Of a stretch of 64,000 nucleotides of DNA, positions 37,793 through 48,460 are shown in pieces. The notes beneath the pieces were generated by a model. It had not been told where the DNA came from and did no database searches. It saw only the letters and a list, made by a program, of their open reading frames with translations. The position numbers and the translations under genes are program-made. Each line of letters opens with the position of its first letter. Position 1 is the first letter of the stretch. Source of the stretch: Acidobacteriota bacterium (GTDB taxonomy: Bacteria; Acidobacteriota; Blastocatellia; RBC074); assembly GCA_016710075.1 (NCBI GenBank), contig JADJLO010000022.1, positions 1 to 64,000 on the forward strand, given 5' to 3'.

Positions 37793-39574
37793 TTAGGGAT
37801 CTACATACTGACAGAAGATACCCATAGTCGATGTAATGTTATTGAAGAGTTCAATCTGTTGGGCCAACAGGTCGATCCTCATAGTGTTTCCGCCGGAGTA
37901 TACGGATCGAGCCTGATTGAGCAGGTCAAGCAATCTCGGATTACGAGGAATCTTGACGTAGACGTTGGGCCCGTTAAAGAAGCATGTCGCACGATTGAAT
38001 ACCGACAAAGGATAGGAGGCGGCATTCAACTGAGCGGCGACGAACTGGGCTTCGAGCCTGTCCTGCGACGTGAACATTCCCATCAAAGCCAACAGGACTT
38101 CATCATCGCTGAAGGCCCCGCGATTGCGGGAGAGCAGGAAGATCCGGCCGACTCCGCCCAGCTTGTCATAAACGGCCCTTCTGGCGCCGTCATAGATGAT
38201 CCACATATCAACGCTGTTATAACAGGCCGGCGTGCATTGCGGATTTTCAGGCGGCAAGGCATCGAGGAAGTTGTTTTCAGTGCTATCCTCTCCGGGTGAG
38301 AGATCGGCATCGATGGTATTCAGATCGAAAACAATGTTGCCTGCTCCGGCGACAACACCCGTATCGAGATAGCCGGGCAGATTGGTTTCAACCAGCCTGT
38401 ATTTACCGGGCATCAGTCCCTCAAATTTGTAGAGACCGATATTGTTGGTGACAGCCTGTATGATGCCTGAAGGCCCTGCCAGACTGACGGTCACACCCGG
38501 AATCGCGGCTTCCTCGGGATCGACAATGCCGTTAGCATTGGCATCATTGATCACCCTGCCGGAGATCCTGGCGAGCGGTTCCTGCAAGACAGGAGCGAAT
38601 CCAATGGCATCGATCTCGGCTTCGTTGCTCTGTGCAAGCGCCCCCGGAATCTTGCCCGTGGAATCGGCGCGGAAGAATTTCTCATCTCGCGTCCGATTTG
38701 CATATACTGCCACAAATTTGACGGAGACAGGGTTGCCGTTTGCATCGCGGAACTGCCATTGCGAGGCGAAGTCGTCCCCTTCCTGCAGCGACGGAGATGA
38801 ACCATCAGGCCCGGTGGCAAACGGGCTCTTGCCGTTGAAATCCTTGTATCCTTCTGCAAAAACCTTGGTCAGAGTCGCCCGGAACCATCTGTCATTCGGA
38901 AGGCGCCCTGTGCCGCCTATGCCAAAATAATCGGCTCTGCGTGCAGCATTCTCAGCTTCGGTTCTGTCGTTAGTACCAAAGACCGTGAACTCACAGGCTT
39001 CGAGCAGGATATTGCCGAAGCCTCCGGCAGGAGGATTCGCTCTGTTTGGTCCATAGCCCGGTATTTCAGGATCGAAGAGGTGATCAAGCGACGGAAAGAC
39101 CGTAACCTCTCTGGTGAAGACATTGTCCGTGTCCTCGCCGACTCTCCAGACAAATGCCTGTTTGCCGATATGCACAAATCTGAAGCCGGGATTCTTTCTC
39201 ATTCCGCCGATGAGAACCCCATTGAGCGGGTCGAGGCTGTCGCGATCGCCAACCTCTCCAGCCGCCTGCGACAGACCGAAAGCGTTCAGGTTTTCAAAAT
39301 CATATCGATCGCTGAATCCGTTTCCAGTGTCCCCGGCCAGATCGCCGACTTGTGGAACGTTCGATGCAAAACCGAATGCCAGTTTGGCGAGCTTGTAAGT
39401 ATCACCCAATTGACCAGCCGTCGTTTCGGCCGTCGGTAATGTGAATTGACCTACCGTACTGTCGTATGTTCGATTCGGCGCATCCTGGCCAAATGTCGAA
39501 ACCGCCACCCGCCAGCTCATAAAAGCCAGCCCGGCGGCAATCAGTCCGATTAAAAATAATATCCTTGGTTTCAA
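37793..39574 (-). CDS. exported protein with SdrD-B-like domain
   Basis: 593 residues. An N-terminal signal or anchor helix (about 5-22) precedes a long globular part of unknown family with many Gly/Asp/Asn turns (FGTNDRTEAENAARRADYF, FRATLTKVFAEGYKDF). From about 340 a Cna-B/SdrD-B-like beta domain is clear: ISGRVINDANANGIVDPEE, then GLYKFEGLMPGKYRLVETN. The C-terminal 150 residues are again of unknown type and hold four cysteines, three of them in PQCTPACYNS and RATCFFN. It is expected to be secreted or attached to the cell surface. No catalytic motif is visible. A structured leader lies upstream and a terminator downstream, so it seems to be a single-gene unit. Confidence 0.75.
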   Translation of the reverse strand: MKPRILFLIGLIAAGLAFMSWRVAVSTFGQDAPNRTYDSTVGQFTLPTAETTAGQLGDTYKLAKLAFGFASNVPQVGDLAGDTGNGFSDRYDFENLNAFGLSQAAGEVGDRDSLDPLNGVLIGGMRKNPGFRFVHIGKQAFVWRVGEDTDNVFTREVTVFPSLDHLFDPEIPGYGPNRANPPAGGFGNILLEACEFTVFGTNDRTEAENAARRADYFGIGGTGRLPNDRWFRATLTKVFAEGYKDFNGKSPFATGPDGSSPSLQEGDDFASQWQFRDANGNPVSVKFVAVYANRTRDEKFFRADSTGKIPGALAQSNEAEIDAIGFAPVLQEPLARISGRVINDANANGIVDPEEAAIPGVTVSLAGPSGIIQAVTNNIGLYKFEGLMPGKYRLVETNLPGYLDTGVVAGAGNIVFDLNTIDADLSPGEDSTENNFLDALPPENPQCTPACYNSVDMWIIYDGARRAVYDKLGGVGRIFLLSRNRGAFSDDEVLLALMGMFTSQDRLEAQFVAAQLNAASYPLSVFNRATCFFNGPNVYVKIPRNPRLLDLLNQARSVYSGGNTMRIDLLAQQIELFNNITSTMGIFCQYVDP

Positions 39575-39689
39575 TGTTACCTCCTATAGTTACGCTCCCC
39601 CAGCAATGTGAGGAGGAGAGACATAACGCCAGCCGGCACTGAATTATTCGCCGCGCCTGGAGCGACCATATCCTGCTTAAGCGTTGATT

Positions 39690-39808
39690 GTGCAACCGGG
39701 GGTGTAACCATCACGTTCCTGCGGGGGGCACGGAAGCCAAAGCTGTGACGGCTGGATTAGGCTGACGGGGTGCTGCTAAAGGATCTTTTTCGATCGGCAG
39801 CTCAGCCT
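39690..39808 (-). promoter_or_regulatory. candidate structured 5' leader of unknown class
   Basis: On the minus strand AGGCTGA plus GCTGC (39797-39808) pairs with GCAGC plus TCAGCCT (39772-39776, 39759-39765). The inner part forms a short hairpin GATC-GAAAAA-GATC. A GC-rich block with further pairing (AGCC with GGCT) continues to about 39690. It lies 115-235 bases upstream of the Sdr-B-like gene start. It does not match a riboswitch class I know well. Confidence 0.35.
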
Positions 39809-40264
39809 GTTTTCCCACTCGGAAGCATTAAGAATAGAAATCTAGAAATCTAGAAATCAGCTTTCGATCAGATGGGGATTATTCAATAGCGCTATAAACG
39901 CAATCCCACCTGGATTTATTGCAACCCTGCAATTATTACTATATTCAGCAACGAGATTTAATCTCCGAAAACATTACCAGCGTGGATCCTATGCATGTGC
40001 CATGAGGAAGAGAAAACCAGCTCCACGGGTAAGACGCGGAGAATTCGGCACCAGATCCAGCGATAACCTGAAAATTATGAAATGTGCTCCAGATGCGGTA
40101 GCCAATGGAATTTGGTGAGGCAAAACCGCTAGTGAGAGTTTCAGGCAGCGGGATTATACATGGTGGCCCGGAATAATTCAACCAATATAATCTTCTTTAA
40201 TTTAACTGTTTATAAACAGGTTGTCGCGGCGTTTATTAGAAGTGAGAGCGTTGATCAGTTTGAT

Positions 40265-40315
40265 CTGCCAGTCTGATTAGCTGCCAGTCTGATTAGCTGC
40301 CAGTCTGATTAGCTG
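40265..40315 (+). repeat. three tandem copies of a 16-base unit
   Basis: CTGCCAGTCTGATTAG occurs three times without change at 40265-40280, 40281-40296 and 40297-40312, followed by CTG. Near 39833-39857 an 8-base unit AAATCTAG is also repeated about three times. The 942-base gap 39575-40516 otherwise holds the structured leader and no ORF I trust. Confidence 0.9.
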
Positions 40316-40516
40316 AATGCACCATGGTAAGTCCGGTCCATTCGCTGCATTTGATTTTTTTTCGCGGAGGAATGGCCAATATCCACTAAAATTTAAGATA
40401 ATGCGACTCTCTTGAAACACAAAAGAATAGTAATACGTATTAAATACTGTTTACAAAAGTCAGTAAAATGAATAAATTAAAGGTTTAGTTATCATCTTTC
40501 GGAGGCATCTGATTAA

Positions 40517-42007
40517 ATGGCCCTGTCAAAACAGAAAAAGATCATCATTGGATCGGCTGTAGTAGTAGTGATAGCAGCGATCATTGGAGCGAGTTTCTAC
40601 GCCCGTCGTGGAGAGTTACCTGAGGTACAGGTATCGAAGGTCGAGGAGAGACCCGTTCTCGAATCGAAGGTCACGGCGAATGGAGAAGTCCGTCCGATTC
40701 AGTTCATCAACCTCACCGCTGAAGTATCGGGTCGCGTAACCGACGTCTTCGTCAAGGAAGGCGACAAGGTAAAGAAGGGGAAGCCGCTGCTGAGAGTCGA
40801 CCCGACACAGTTGGCTTCAGCCACTTCGGTTCAGGAAGCGGCCCTGCGGGCGACTCAGGCTGACGTTCAGAACCAGGTGGCGTCCCTGAGTGCGGTGGAA
40901 AATGCGATCAACACGGCTAAAGCGGCGCTCAATACGGCCCAGGCGGATTACGAACGTGCAGCCGTGGAAAATCGCAATGCAGAGATCGAGCTCAAGCGCA
41001 GCACTGATCTGCTTGAGTCAGGGATCTCGTCCCGCTCAAGCTACGACACTGCAAAACTTCGATATGATTCGACCATGGCCTCGCTGAATGCGGCCAAAGC
41101 CAGGGTCGAGCAGGCTCAGGTTCAGGTCAAGGACTCGGAGATCCGGGTCAAGCAGTCGACAGCCAGCCTTGAATCTTCCAAAGCGAGGGTCTCACAGCAG
41201 CGGGCAAGCCTTGAGCAGCAATCCGACCTTTTGAGAAGAACCACCCAGTACGCATCGATCAACGGAGTTGTCGTTGGGCCGATTGTTCAGGTCGGTACTT
41301 TTGCAATTGCCAACTTCCAGTCTACTCCCCTGCTGATCATCGCCGATATGTCTGTGATCAACGTCGAAGTCCGAGTTGATGAAACAGACATTGCCAGCGT
41401 CTCTGTCGGCCAGAAAGCCCGGGTCAAAGTCGATGCACTGGGCGAAAAAGAGATCGAGGGTGAGGTTGTCGAGAAAGCCGCTTCGGCAGTCACCCGCACG
41501 GGCCAGACCATCGCTCAGACCACGGTTGCAGGTTCGCAGGAAGCCAAGGATTTCAAAGTCGTCATTCGTTTGATTAATATGACGGAAGAGACCACGGACA
41601 GGCTGCGTCCCGGAATGTCGGCGACGGCAACCATTACGACAGACAAACGCGAGAATGTGATCACGGTTCCCTTGCAGGCGCTGGTGGAACGTGACGCAAC
41701 GCCACAGCAGGCCAAGGCGGCCACCCCGGCAGCCCCGGCCACCCCGGCTGGTAGCCAGCAGCCCTCGACCAGGGGAGCAAAACCGGTCAAGGGAATCTTC
41801 GCCATCGAAAACAACAAGGCCATCTTCAAGACCGTCGAGACTGGAATCACGGGCGAAAACGACATCGAGATCAAGAGCGGCCTCTCCAAAGGCCAGGAGA
41901 TCATCATCGGACCATATCGCCAGTTGAGAAGCCTGAAGAACGATCAGGCAATAAAACGCGAAGATAAAACCAAAAAGCCGGCCGGAGACAATAAAGACAG
42001 TAAGTAG
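40517..42007 (+). CDS. HlyD/MacA-like periplasmic adaptor protein
   Basis: 496 residues from ATG 40517 with GGAGGCATCTG upstream. An N-terminal membrane anchor (about 8-28) is followed by the split lipoyl domain and a long coiled-coil hairpin (about 85-230, Ala/Gln/Glu-rich). A beta-barrel part (MSVINVEVRVDETDIASVSV, DRLRPGMSATATI) and a C-terminal membrane-proximal domain follow, with a Pro/Ala/Thr linker and a charged tail. Such adaptors join an inner-membrane ABC or RND pump to an outer-membrane channel. The next gene encodes a MacB-type ATPase, so export through an ABC-type tripartite system is likely. Neither a permease nor an outer-membrane factor is encoded in the window. Confidence 0.88.
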   Translation: MALSKQKKIIIGSAVVVVIAAIIGASFYARRGELPEVQVSKVEERPVLESKVTANGEVRPIQFINLTAEVSGRVTDVFVKEGDKVKKGKPLLRVDPTQLASATSVQEAALRATQADVQNQVASLSAVENAINTAKAALNTAQADYERAAVENRNAEIELKRSTDLLESGISSRSSYDTAKLRYDSTMASLNAAKARVEQAQVQVKDSEIRVKQSTASLESSKARVSQQRASLEQQSDLLRRTTQYASINGVVVGPIVQVGTFAIANFQSTPLLIIADMSVINVEVRVDETDIASVSVGQKARVKVDALGEKEIEGEVVEKAASAVTRTGQTIAQTTVAGSQEAKDFKVVIRLINMTEETTDRLRPGMSATATITTDKRENVITVPLQALVERDATPQQAKAATPAAPATPAGSQQPSTRGAKPVKGIFAIENNKAIFKTVETGITGENDIEIKSGLSKGQEIIIGPYRQLRSLKNDQAIKREDKTKKPAGDNKDSK

Positions 42008-42090
42008 CCCACGGGGGCTGCTTACTCCTCCGGTCCAGATCGGATGGCTAACCGATCTGGCTGAAACCGAACTAATTAAAGGTAAATCGT

Positions 42091-42852
42091 GTGATGGCAG
42101 TTACAACAATGGAAAAAGACTCACAAACTGCAGTAATGACTCAAACTGCGCAGCCTCAGACACGTGATGTAATGATTCGCACCAATGACCTCTGGAAGAC
42201 ATACGTCATGGGAGATGAGGAGATTCATGCTCTTCGCGGCGTCTCATTCGAGATCAAGCGAGGAGAGTACGTGGCAATCATCGGTCCATCGGGTTCCGGC
42301 AAGTCAACCCTGATGAACATGATCGGCTGCCTCGATTCTCCATCCAAAGGTGAGTACTGGCTCAACGGCAAGCTGGTTTCCGATATGGATGATGACGAAC
42401 TGGCTTATATCCGCAACAAGGAGATCGGATTCGTTTTTCAGACATTCAACCTGTTGCCCCGGGCATCGGCGCTGCACAATGTCGAATTGCCGCTGATATA
42501 CAACGGCACGCCATCGTCGAAGCGACTCGAAATGGCGAGGAAGGCACTGGAATCGGTCGATCTTGGATCGCGAATGAATCACAAGCCGAACGAACTTTCC
42601 GGCGGTCAGCGCCAGCGCGTCGCTATTGCCCGGGCGCTGGTCAACAACCCCTCGATTATCCTTGCCGATGAGCCGACCGGAAACCTCGATTCGAAAACTT
42701 CTCAGGAGATCATGGATCTTCTGGATATCCTACACGCCCGCGGCAATACGATCATCCTGGTCACACACGAGCCGGATATCGCCGCCCACGCTCACCGCGT
42801 GGTTTCGATCCTCGATGGACGCATCTCCAAGGACGAGATCATCAAGAAATAA
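42091..42852 (+). CDS. ABC transporter ATP-binding protein, MacB/LolD type
   Basis: 253 residues starting at GTG 42091 or ATG 42094, behind AAAGGT. All ABC motifs are present: Walker A GPSGSGKST near 69-77, Q-loop in FVFQTFNLLPR, signature LSGGQRQR, Walker B ILADEPTGNLD and the switch histidine in VTHEP. The sequence is of the MacB/LolD/FtsE class, whose members power mechanical pulling on periplasmic adaptors rather than ordinary transport. It follows the adaptor gene by 83 bases. The expected permease gene with an FtsX-like domain is not downstream: a terminator and an opposite-strand gene follow. The permease must be elsewhere. Confidence 0.92.
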   Translation: MMAVTTMEKDSQTAVMTQTAQPQTRDVMIRTNDLWKTYVMGDEEIHALRGVSFEIKRGEYVAIIGPSGSGKSTLMNMIGCLDSPSKGEYWLNGKLVSDMDDDELAYIRNKEIGFVFQTFNLLPRASALHNVELPLIYNGTPSSKRLEMARKALESVDLGSRMNHKPNELSGGQRQRVAIARALVNNPSIILADEPTGNLDSKTSQEIMDLLDILHARGNTIILVTHEPDIAAHAHRVVSILDGRISKDEIIKK

Positions 42853-42878
42853 TTTCACCGATAATAGAATTTGAATTT

Positions 42879-42917
42879 AAGGCCGCTGGTTTATTTCTTT
42901 TAAACCGGCGGCCTTTT
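42879..42917 (+). terminator. intrinsic terminator of the ABC ATPase gene
   Basis: AAGGCCGCTGGTTTA (42879-42893) pairs with TAAACCGGCGGCCTT (42901-42915), followed by TT. One mismatch; the A-rich side may allow use in both directions. Confidence 0.85.
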
Positions 42918-42953
42918 GAATTTTGACGGCAAGAAATCCAAATCCATTTCTTT

Positions 42954-43283
42954 CTATTTCCCCAACATCTCACGGAGTCGGCGTTGGAAAGGAGAGTCGG
43001 CATCGCGGATGCCGAGGCGGCTGATCTGCTCCCAACGGCGCTGGATCTCGACTTCGAACTGATCCTGATGCTCAGAGAAATAATCGAGTGCGGCCTGAAT
43101 TTGATTCTGCTTGAGGCCGGGGAAGCGGAATTTAAGGTCTTTCAATGTTCCGCCGTGAGCCAGTTTGTCGAGAACGATCTCGATGACTTTGACCCTGGTT
43201 CCGGCAATCCAGGCCACTCCGACCCCGTCGATCTCTACCGGCTCGATGATCTTCGCGGTTTTTTTTCTTTTCTTTTCGGTCAC
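42954..43283 (-). CDS. DUF433-family protein (antitoxin-like)
   Basis: 109 residues from GTG 43283. The core VAWIAGTRVKVIEIVLDKLAHG and PGLKQNQIQAALDYF fits DUF433, a small helix-turn-helix-like family. The N-terminus is unusually basic (TEKKRKKTAK) and a C-terminal tail of about 30 residues is rich in Arg and Glu. DUF433 genes are often paired with a DUF5615 PIN-like toxin gene just downstream. Here no such partner lies on either side, so it is an orphan or has another role. No promoter or operon link is evident; a convergent terminator lies behind it. Confidence 0.75.
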   Translation of the reverse strand: MTEKKRKKTAKIIEPVEIDGVGVAWIAGTRVKVIEIVLDKLAHGGTLKDLKFRFPGLKQNQIQAALDYFSEHQDQFEVEIQRRWEQISRLGIRDADSPFQRRLREMLGK

Positions 43284-43307
43284 AAATCGGAGATGCCTGG
43301 CGCCTGA

Positions 43308-45544
43308 CTAATTGATCCGGATCTTGACGATATTTGACTGTTTGCCGTTGACTGCGACAACCAAATCGACAAGGCCGGAGATGCCCTGCGGGATCCGGGT
43401 ATTGATCTGATCGAGTCCGGCATAGTCTCCCTGAGCGCCTGCGAAGAGCACAGGCACGGGCTGGCCGCCAATGGTTATGCTGATGGTTGATTTCGATGCA
43501 CGGCGGATTCCTGTCCCGAAAAGCACCAGATAATCACCCTGGTATACCTTGTTGGATGAGCCATCGGGATTGCCTGTCAGGTTGTAGGCGACTCCATCGC
43601 TCGACGAAAGAGCAGCAGGAGCGCCGGTCCCCTGGGAATTCGAGGTGAAGAGGCTTGGAGCCGCTGCAGAAAGGTTGATCGTCCCTCTTGAGAGATTATT
43701 ATTTCCGGCGACAATCTCGACCACTGCATTACCGGTCAGCGTGTCGTCGGGAACGAGGAAGTTGACCTGTCCCGGGGCCACGAAGAAGAGCGGCGCGGCG
43801 ACTCCGTTGACTCTGACCGATGTCCCGTTGAGCGAGGTCGGCAGAGGCGTGCCCGGCGCCGAGGTGGATGCCGTGGCCAGATTGGTTCCGAATACGGCGA
43901 TGATCGAAGATGGCGTTAGAGAATCCGTTGAATAATTGGCGGCAGAGACTGCCACGATCGGACCTGCGCTTACCTGGCGGGTAAACTTTCTGACCGAAGT
44001 CCTGAGTCCATCCGGATTGATGATCGTCACGGAGACCTCGCGACCCGGCGCGGCAAGGACTTTCCACATATCAGCAGACGACAGCCGCTTGCTCTGGTTT
44101 GCGGCATCGGTCGTGGTATCGCGCAAACTGTGGCCGTCGATCTCAATGTCGGCGCCGGGTAGGAATCCGGAGCCGTTGACCACCAGATTACCGTCCTGAT
44201 CCGTCAGCACATCGCTGATGATCGGGCTGGAAATCGGCAGCCCCGTCCCGTCCAGCGTGAATCCGACAAATGCCAGACTCATTTCGTCCGTCGTCTCCTC
44301 CCCCACCTAACAACTTTCGGCGGAGTATTGGGATTTCGCGGATTGTCGATCGAGTTATCTAAAATCGTGGTCAGTTTCAGCCTTAAGCCGGCAAGTGTCA
44401 CTGCGTTTTTATACAGATAGGTTCCCTGCCAGTTGAAATCCCAACTATCGATATTGACCAGGCATTCAGGCTGGTCGGAACCTGGTTTGAACAATTCGAC
44501 TTTGATCTTTTTACCGAGAAGATGCATATGAGGGGTCACTGCCCACATTTGAGCCGAGAGGAAGACCGGGATGCTGAAGTTCGCGGTGACCTCATGAGTT
44601 TTGGCTCCGGCAGGAATCGCGAAAGTGGTATTGACCAGAGGCAGAACCTGAAGCTGCTTGCCGACCGGCGCTTTCGCAAAATAGAGGCCCACCGGCGTGC
44701 GATCGGTCTCGGCCTCCCCGATCGGATGATAGTGAACCTGAATGACCACGCGTGAATTATTGCTAAGTTTGATTCCAGTTCCATCGGGGGCGAAGTAACC
44801 GCGCGACCCCGGCGCCCATCCGCCGATCATATCGGTATTGCTTAACTTCGGGCCTCCGAAACAGGTGTAGCCCGGTCCGGGCTCGTTATCATCGAGTTTG
44901 GCTGACTCGCCCGTGGGATCGGCATAGGCTATGACGTGATGAACGATCTTCGGATTACCCGGTTTTACACTGAGCGCGCTGATCCAGCGGTCTCCACGCA
45001 GATTTCCGACCGGGACGCTGAAGCATCGATACATATCCCCGCTGACAGGGGGTGAGTAATCCGATTGCGGATTGACCACCAGATCGGGGGCTCCAAGGGG
45101 CCATCCGTCAGGGAAGTCCATCGGCGGCGGCAGATCGGCCGGGCTGCCTTCGGGAGATCCGCCATCAGCCCAGGCGACAAGTGTCTGGATATCCGCATCG
45201 CTCAGAGCCCTGACGTCCCTGAAATCTCCGCACCCCTGAATCGGCTTCCACGGAGGCATTTTGCGCAACAATACCTGCTCACGAATCGATTTGGCCCAGG
45301 GACGCGTCTCCTTGTAACTCATCATCGAGAATGGAGCGATGTCTCCCGGATGGTGACAGGTCTGGCAGTTCTTCTGAAGGATGCGCACGACCTCTTTGTT
45401 GAAAGTAGGCGTCGCCTGCCCTTTTTTTACCGTTGTCGAGGATGATGCTGCTTCGACACTCAGATTGCGGCTGCCCGCCCAATAGGTGACCGCTAAGATC
45501 ACCATCAACGTCAACATCATTACTCGCATTGAAATCTTGTTCAT
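43308..45544 (-). CDS. exported cytochrome c-PHM-like copper monooxygenase-TIGR03437 protein, frameshifted
   Basis: The start is ATG 45544 with GGAGG about 11 bases upstream. A signal peptide covers about 1-30. A monohaem c-type site CQTCHHPG is near residue 58. Beyond about 140 comes a region like the type II copper ascorbate-dependent monooxygenases: KIVHHVIAYADP, VVIQVHYHPI and TPHMHLLGK supply the expected copper-binding histidines. After VVRWG the frame fails in a G5 run (44300-44304); one more G gives WGEETTDEMSLAFVGF and continues to the stop at 43308. The last part holds an IPT-like fold and a TIGR03437 C-terminal domain (APLFFVAPGQVNFLVPD). The corrected length is about 745. It may oxidise a substrate outside the cell, with the haem supplying electrons; the substrate is unknown. 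Confidence 0.8.
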
Positions 45545-45646
45545 CTGCAACCTGTCCTCCGAAGCCTGGTATTAAAAGTTAAAAAGCTCAAAAGCCATCG
45601 CCCGTGCTTAAATCGACGAGCCAGAGTTTCTCATAAGTTCCTGTCA

Positions 45647-45677
45647 CTTAAAACCTTAAACCTTGAACTTTGGACTT
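45647..45677 (-). repeat. heptamer array
   Basis: CTTAAAACCTTAAACCTTGAACTTTGGACTT contains about four ACTTTRR-like units in partly altered form. It lies in the 267-base gap between the divergent cytochrome-PHM and S41 genes. Confidence 0.6.
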
Positions 45678-45811
45678 CTTTTTGGGCTTTCAACTTGACT
45701 AAAGACGATCTGTTGTTACTATGGGTCTATGCCGTTTCCCATCAGGGATTTTCTATAGAGTAGATGGGGACGGTAAAAGTTTATTAAATTGTTCGTGACG
45801 AGGAGTAAACA

Positions 45812-47461
<1,650 letters not shown>

Positions 47462-47511
47462 AATAATCAGATGGAATACCGTGTCACCGGTATCTCGCGC
47501 TGATATTTGAG

Positions 47512-47543
47512 AAAAAAGCGGCTGATCCATTCAGCCGCTTTTT
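47512..47543 (+). terminator. intrinsic terminator after the S41 gene
   Basis: AAAAAAGCGGCTGA (47512-47525) pairs with TCAGCCGCTTTTTT (47530-47543) perfectly around a 4-base loop. It ends 23 bases ahead of the next start codon, so transcription of the following gene must begin just after it or pass through. Confidence 0.92.
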
Positions 47544-47566
47544 TCTGTTTTTGGAGAAAGGATTTA

Positions 47567-48415
47567 ATGAAGATCATCGACACTCACCAGCACCTGTGGG
47601 ATCTGGACCTGTTGCCTTATTCGTGGACAGTTAATAATCCCAGGCTGGCATGCAGCTTCAGGATGAGCGATTACCTGAAAGCCACTCAAGGGCTGGAGGT
47701 AACGAAATCGGTTCACGTCGAGGCGGATGTCGATGAGGCGTTCATGCTTGATGAGACGAGGTATATTCTCAAGCTTTCCGAGCAGCCCGACAATCCGCTG
47801 AGCGGCGTGGTGGCGGCAGCACGGCCCGAGTATGATGATTTCCGCGCCTATCTCGAAAAGATCGCGGGGCACCCCAATTTGAAAGGCGTCCGCCGCATCC
47901 TTCAGTCAGTGCCAGATGAGACCTCAACGACAACCACCTTCATCGAAAATGTCCGCTCGCTGGCTGAATTCGGCCTCTCATTCGATATCTGCGTCCTTGC
48001 CCGCCAGCTGCCGCAGGCTGTCTCGCTGGTGGAGAGATGCCCTGAAGTCAGCTTCATTCTGGATCACTGCGGCAACCCGGATATCAAATCCGGTGATTAT
48101 CGCGATTGGAAGGAATATCTCCGCGTGATTTCAGGTTTTCCGAACATCGCCTGTAAGGTTTCGGGGATTGTCGTCAATACGGACATGGAGAACTGGACAG
48201 TGGACGATCTGCGGCCCGCCGTCGAGCACGTGATCGAATCGTTCGGCTGGGATCGGGTAATCTTCGGAAGCGACTGGCCCGTCTGCACCCTTGCAGCTCA
48301 TTTGAAGGAATGGGTCGATGCATTGCTGCAAATAACCAGCCAGTTCAAAGAAGAAGACCGGCAAAAACTTTTTTATCAAAATGCCGTCAACATTTACAGG
48401 CTAAGGCCGGACTGA
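47567..48415 (+). CDS. amidohydrolase-2 family protein (fuconolactonase-like)
   Basis: 282 residues from ATG 47567 behind GGAGAAAGGATTTA; the upstream in-frame start at 47507 lies inside the terminator hairpin. It has the TIM-barrel amidohydrolase opening MKIIDTHQHLWDL (metal-binding HxH), a HVEADVDEAFML strand, ILDHCGNPD in the middle and FGSDWPVCTLAA near the end (aspartate of the metal site). This pattern fits the COG3618 branch, which includes L-fuconolactonase and lactone or 2-pyrone-4,6-dicarboxylate hydrolases. The substrate is thought to be a sugar lactone, which would agree with the carbohydrate genes nearby, but there is no direct evidence. Confidence 0.88.
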   Translation: MKIIDTHQHLWDLDLLPYSWTVNNPRLACSFRMSDYLKATQGLEVTKSVHVEADVDEAFMLDETRYILKLSEQPDNPLSGVVAAARPEYDDFRAYLEKIAGHPNLKGVRRILQSVPDETSTTTTFIENVRSLAEFGLSFDICVLARQLPQAVSLVERCPEVSFILDHCGNPDIKSGDYRDWKEYLRVISGFPNIACKVSGIVVNTDMENWTVDDLRPAVEHVIESFGWDRVIFGSDWPVCTLAAHLKEWVDALLQITSQFKEEDRQKLFYQNAVNIYRLRPD

Positions 48416-48460
48416 GGCTGGACTCCCGCTGAACTGATGAAGTCTGGGTGAGCCCGAGGG

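Noticed and set aside
39690..39808. Cobalamin or c-di-GMP riboswitch
   Set aside because: A TGCCCCCCGCAGGAACG stretch faintly recalls part of the cobalamin motif, but the other conserved boxes are missing, and GEMM core sequences are not found.
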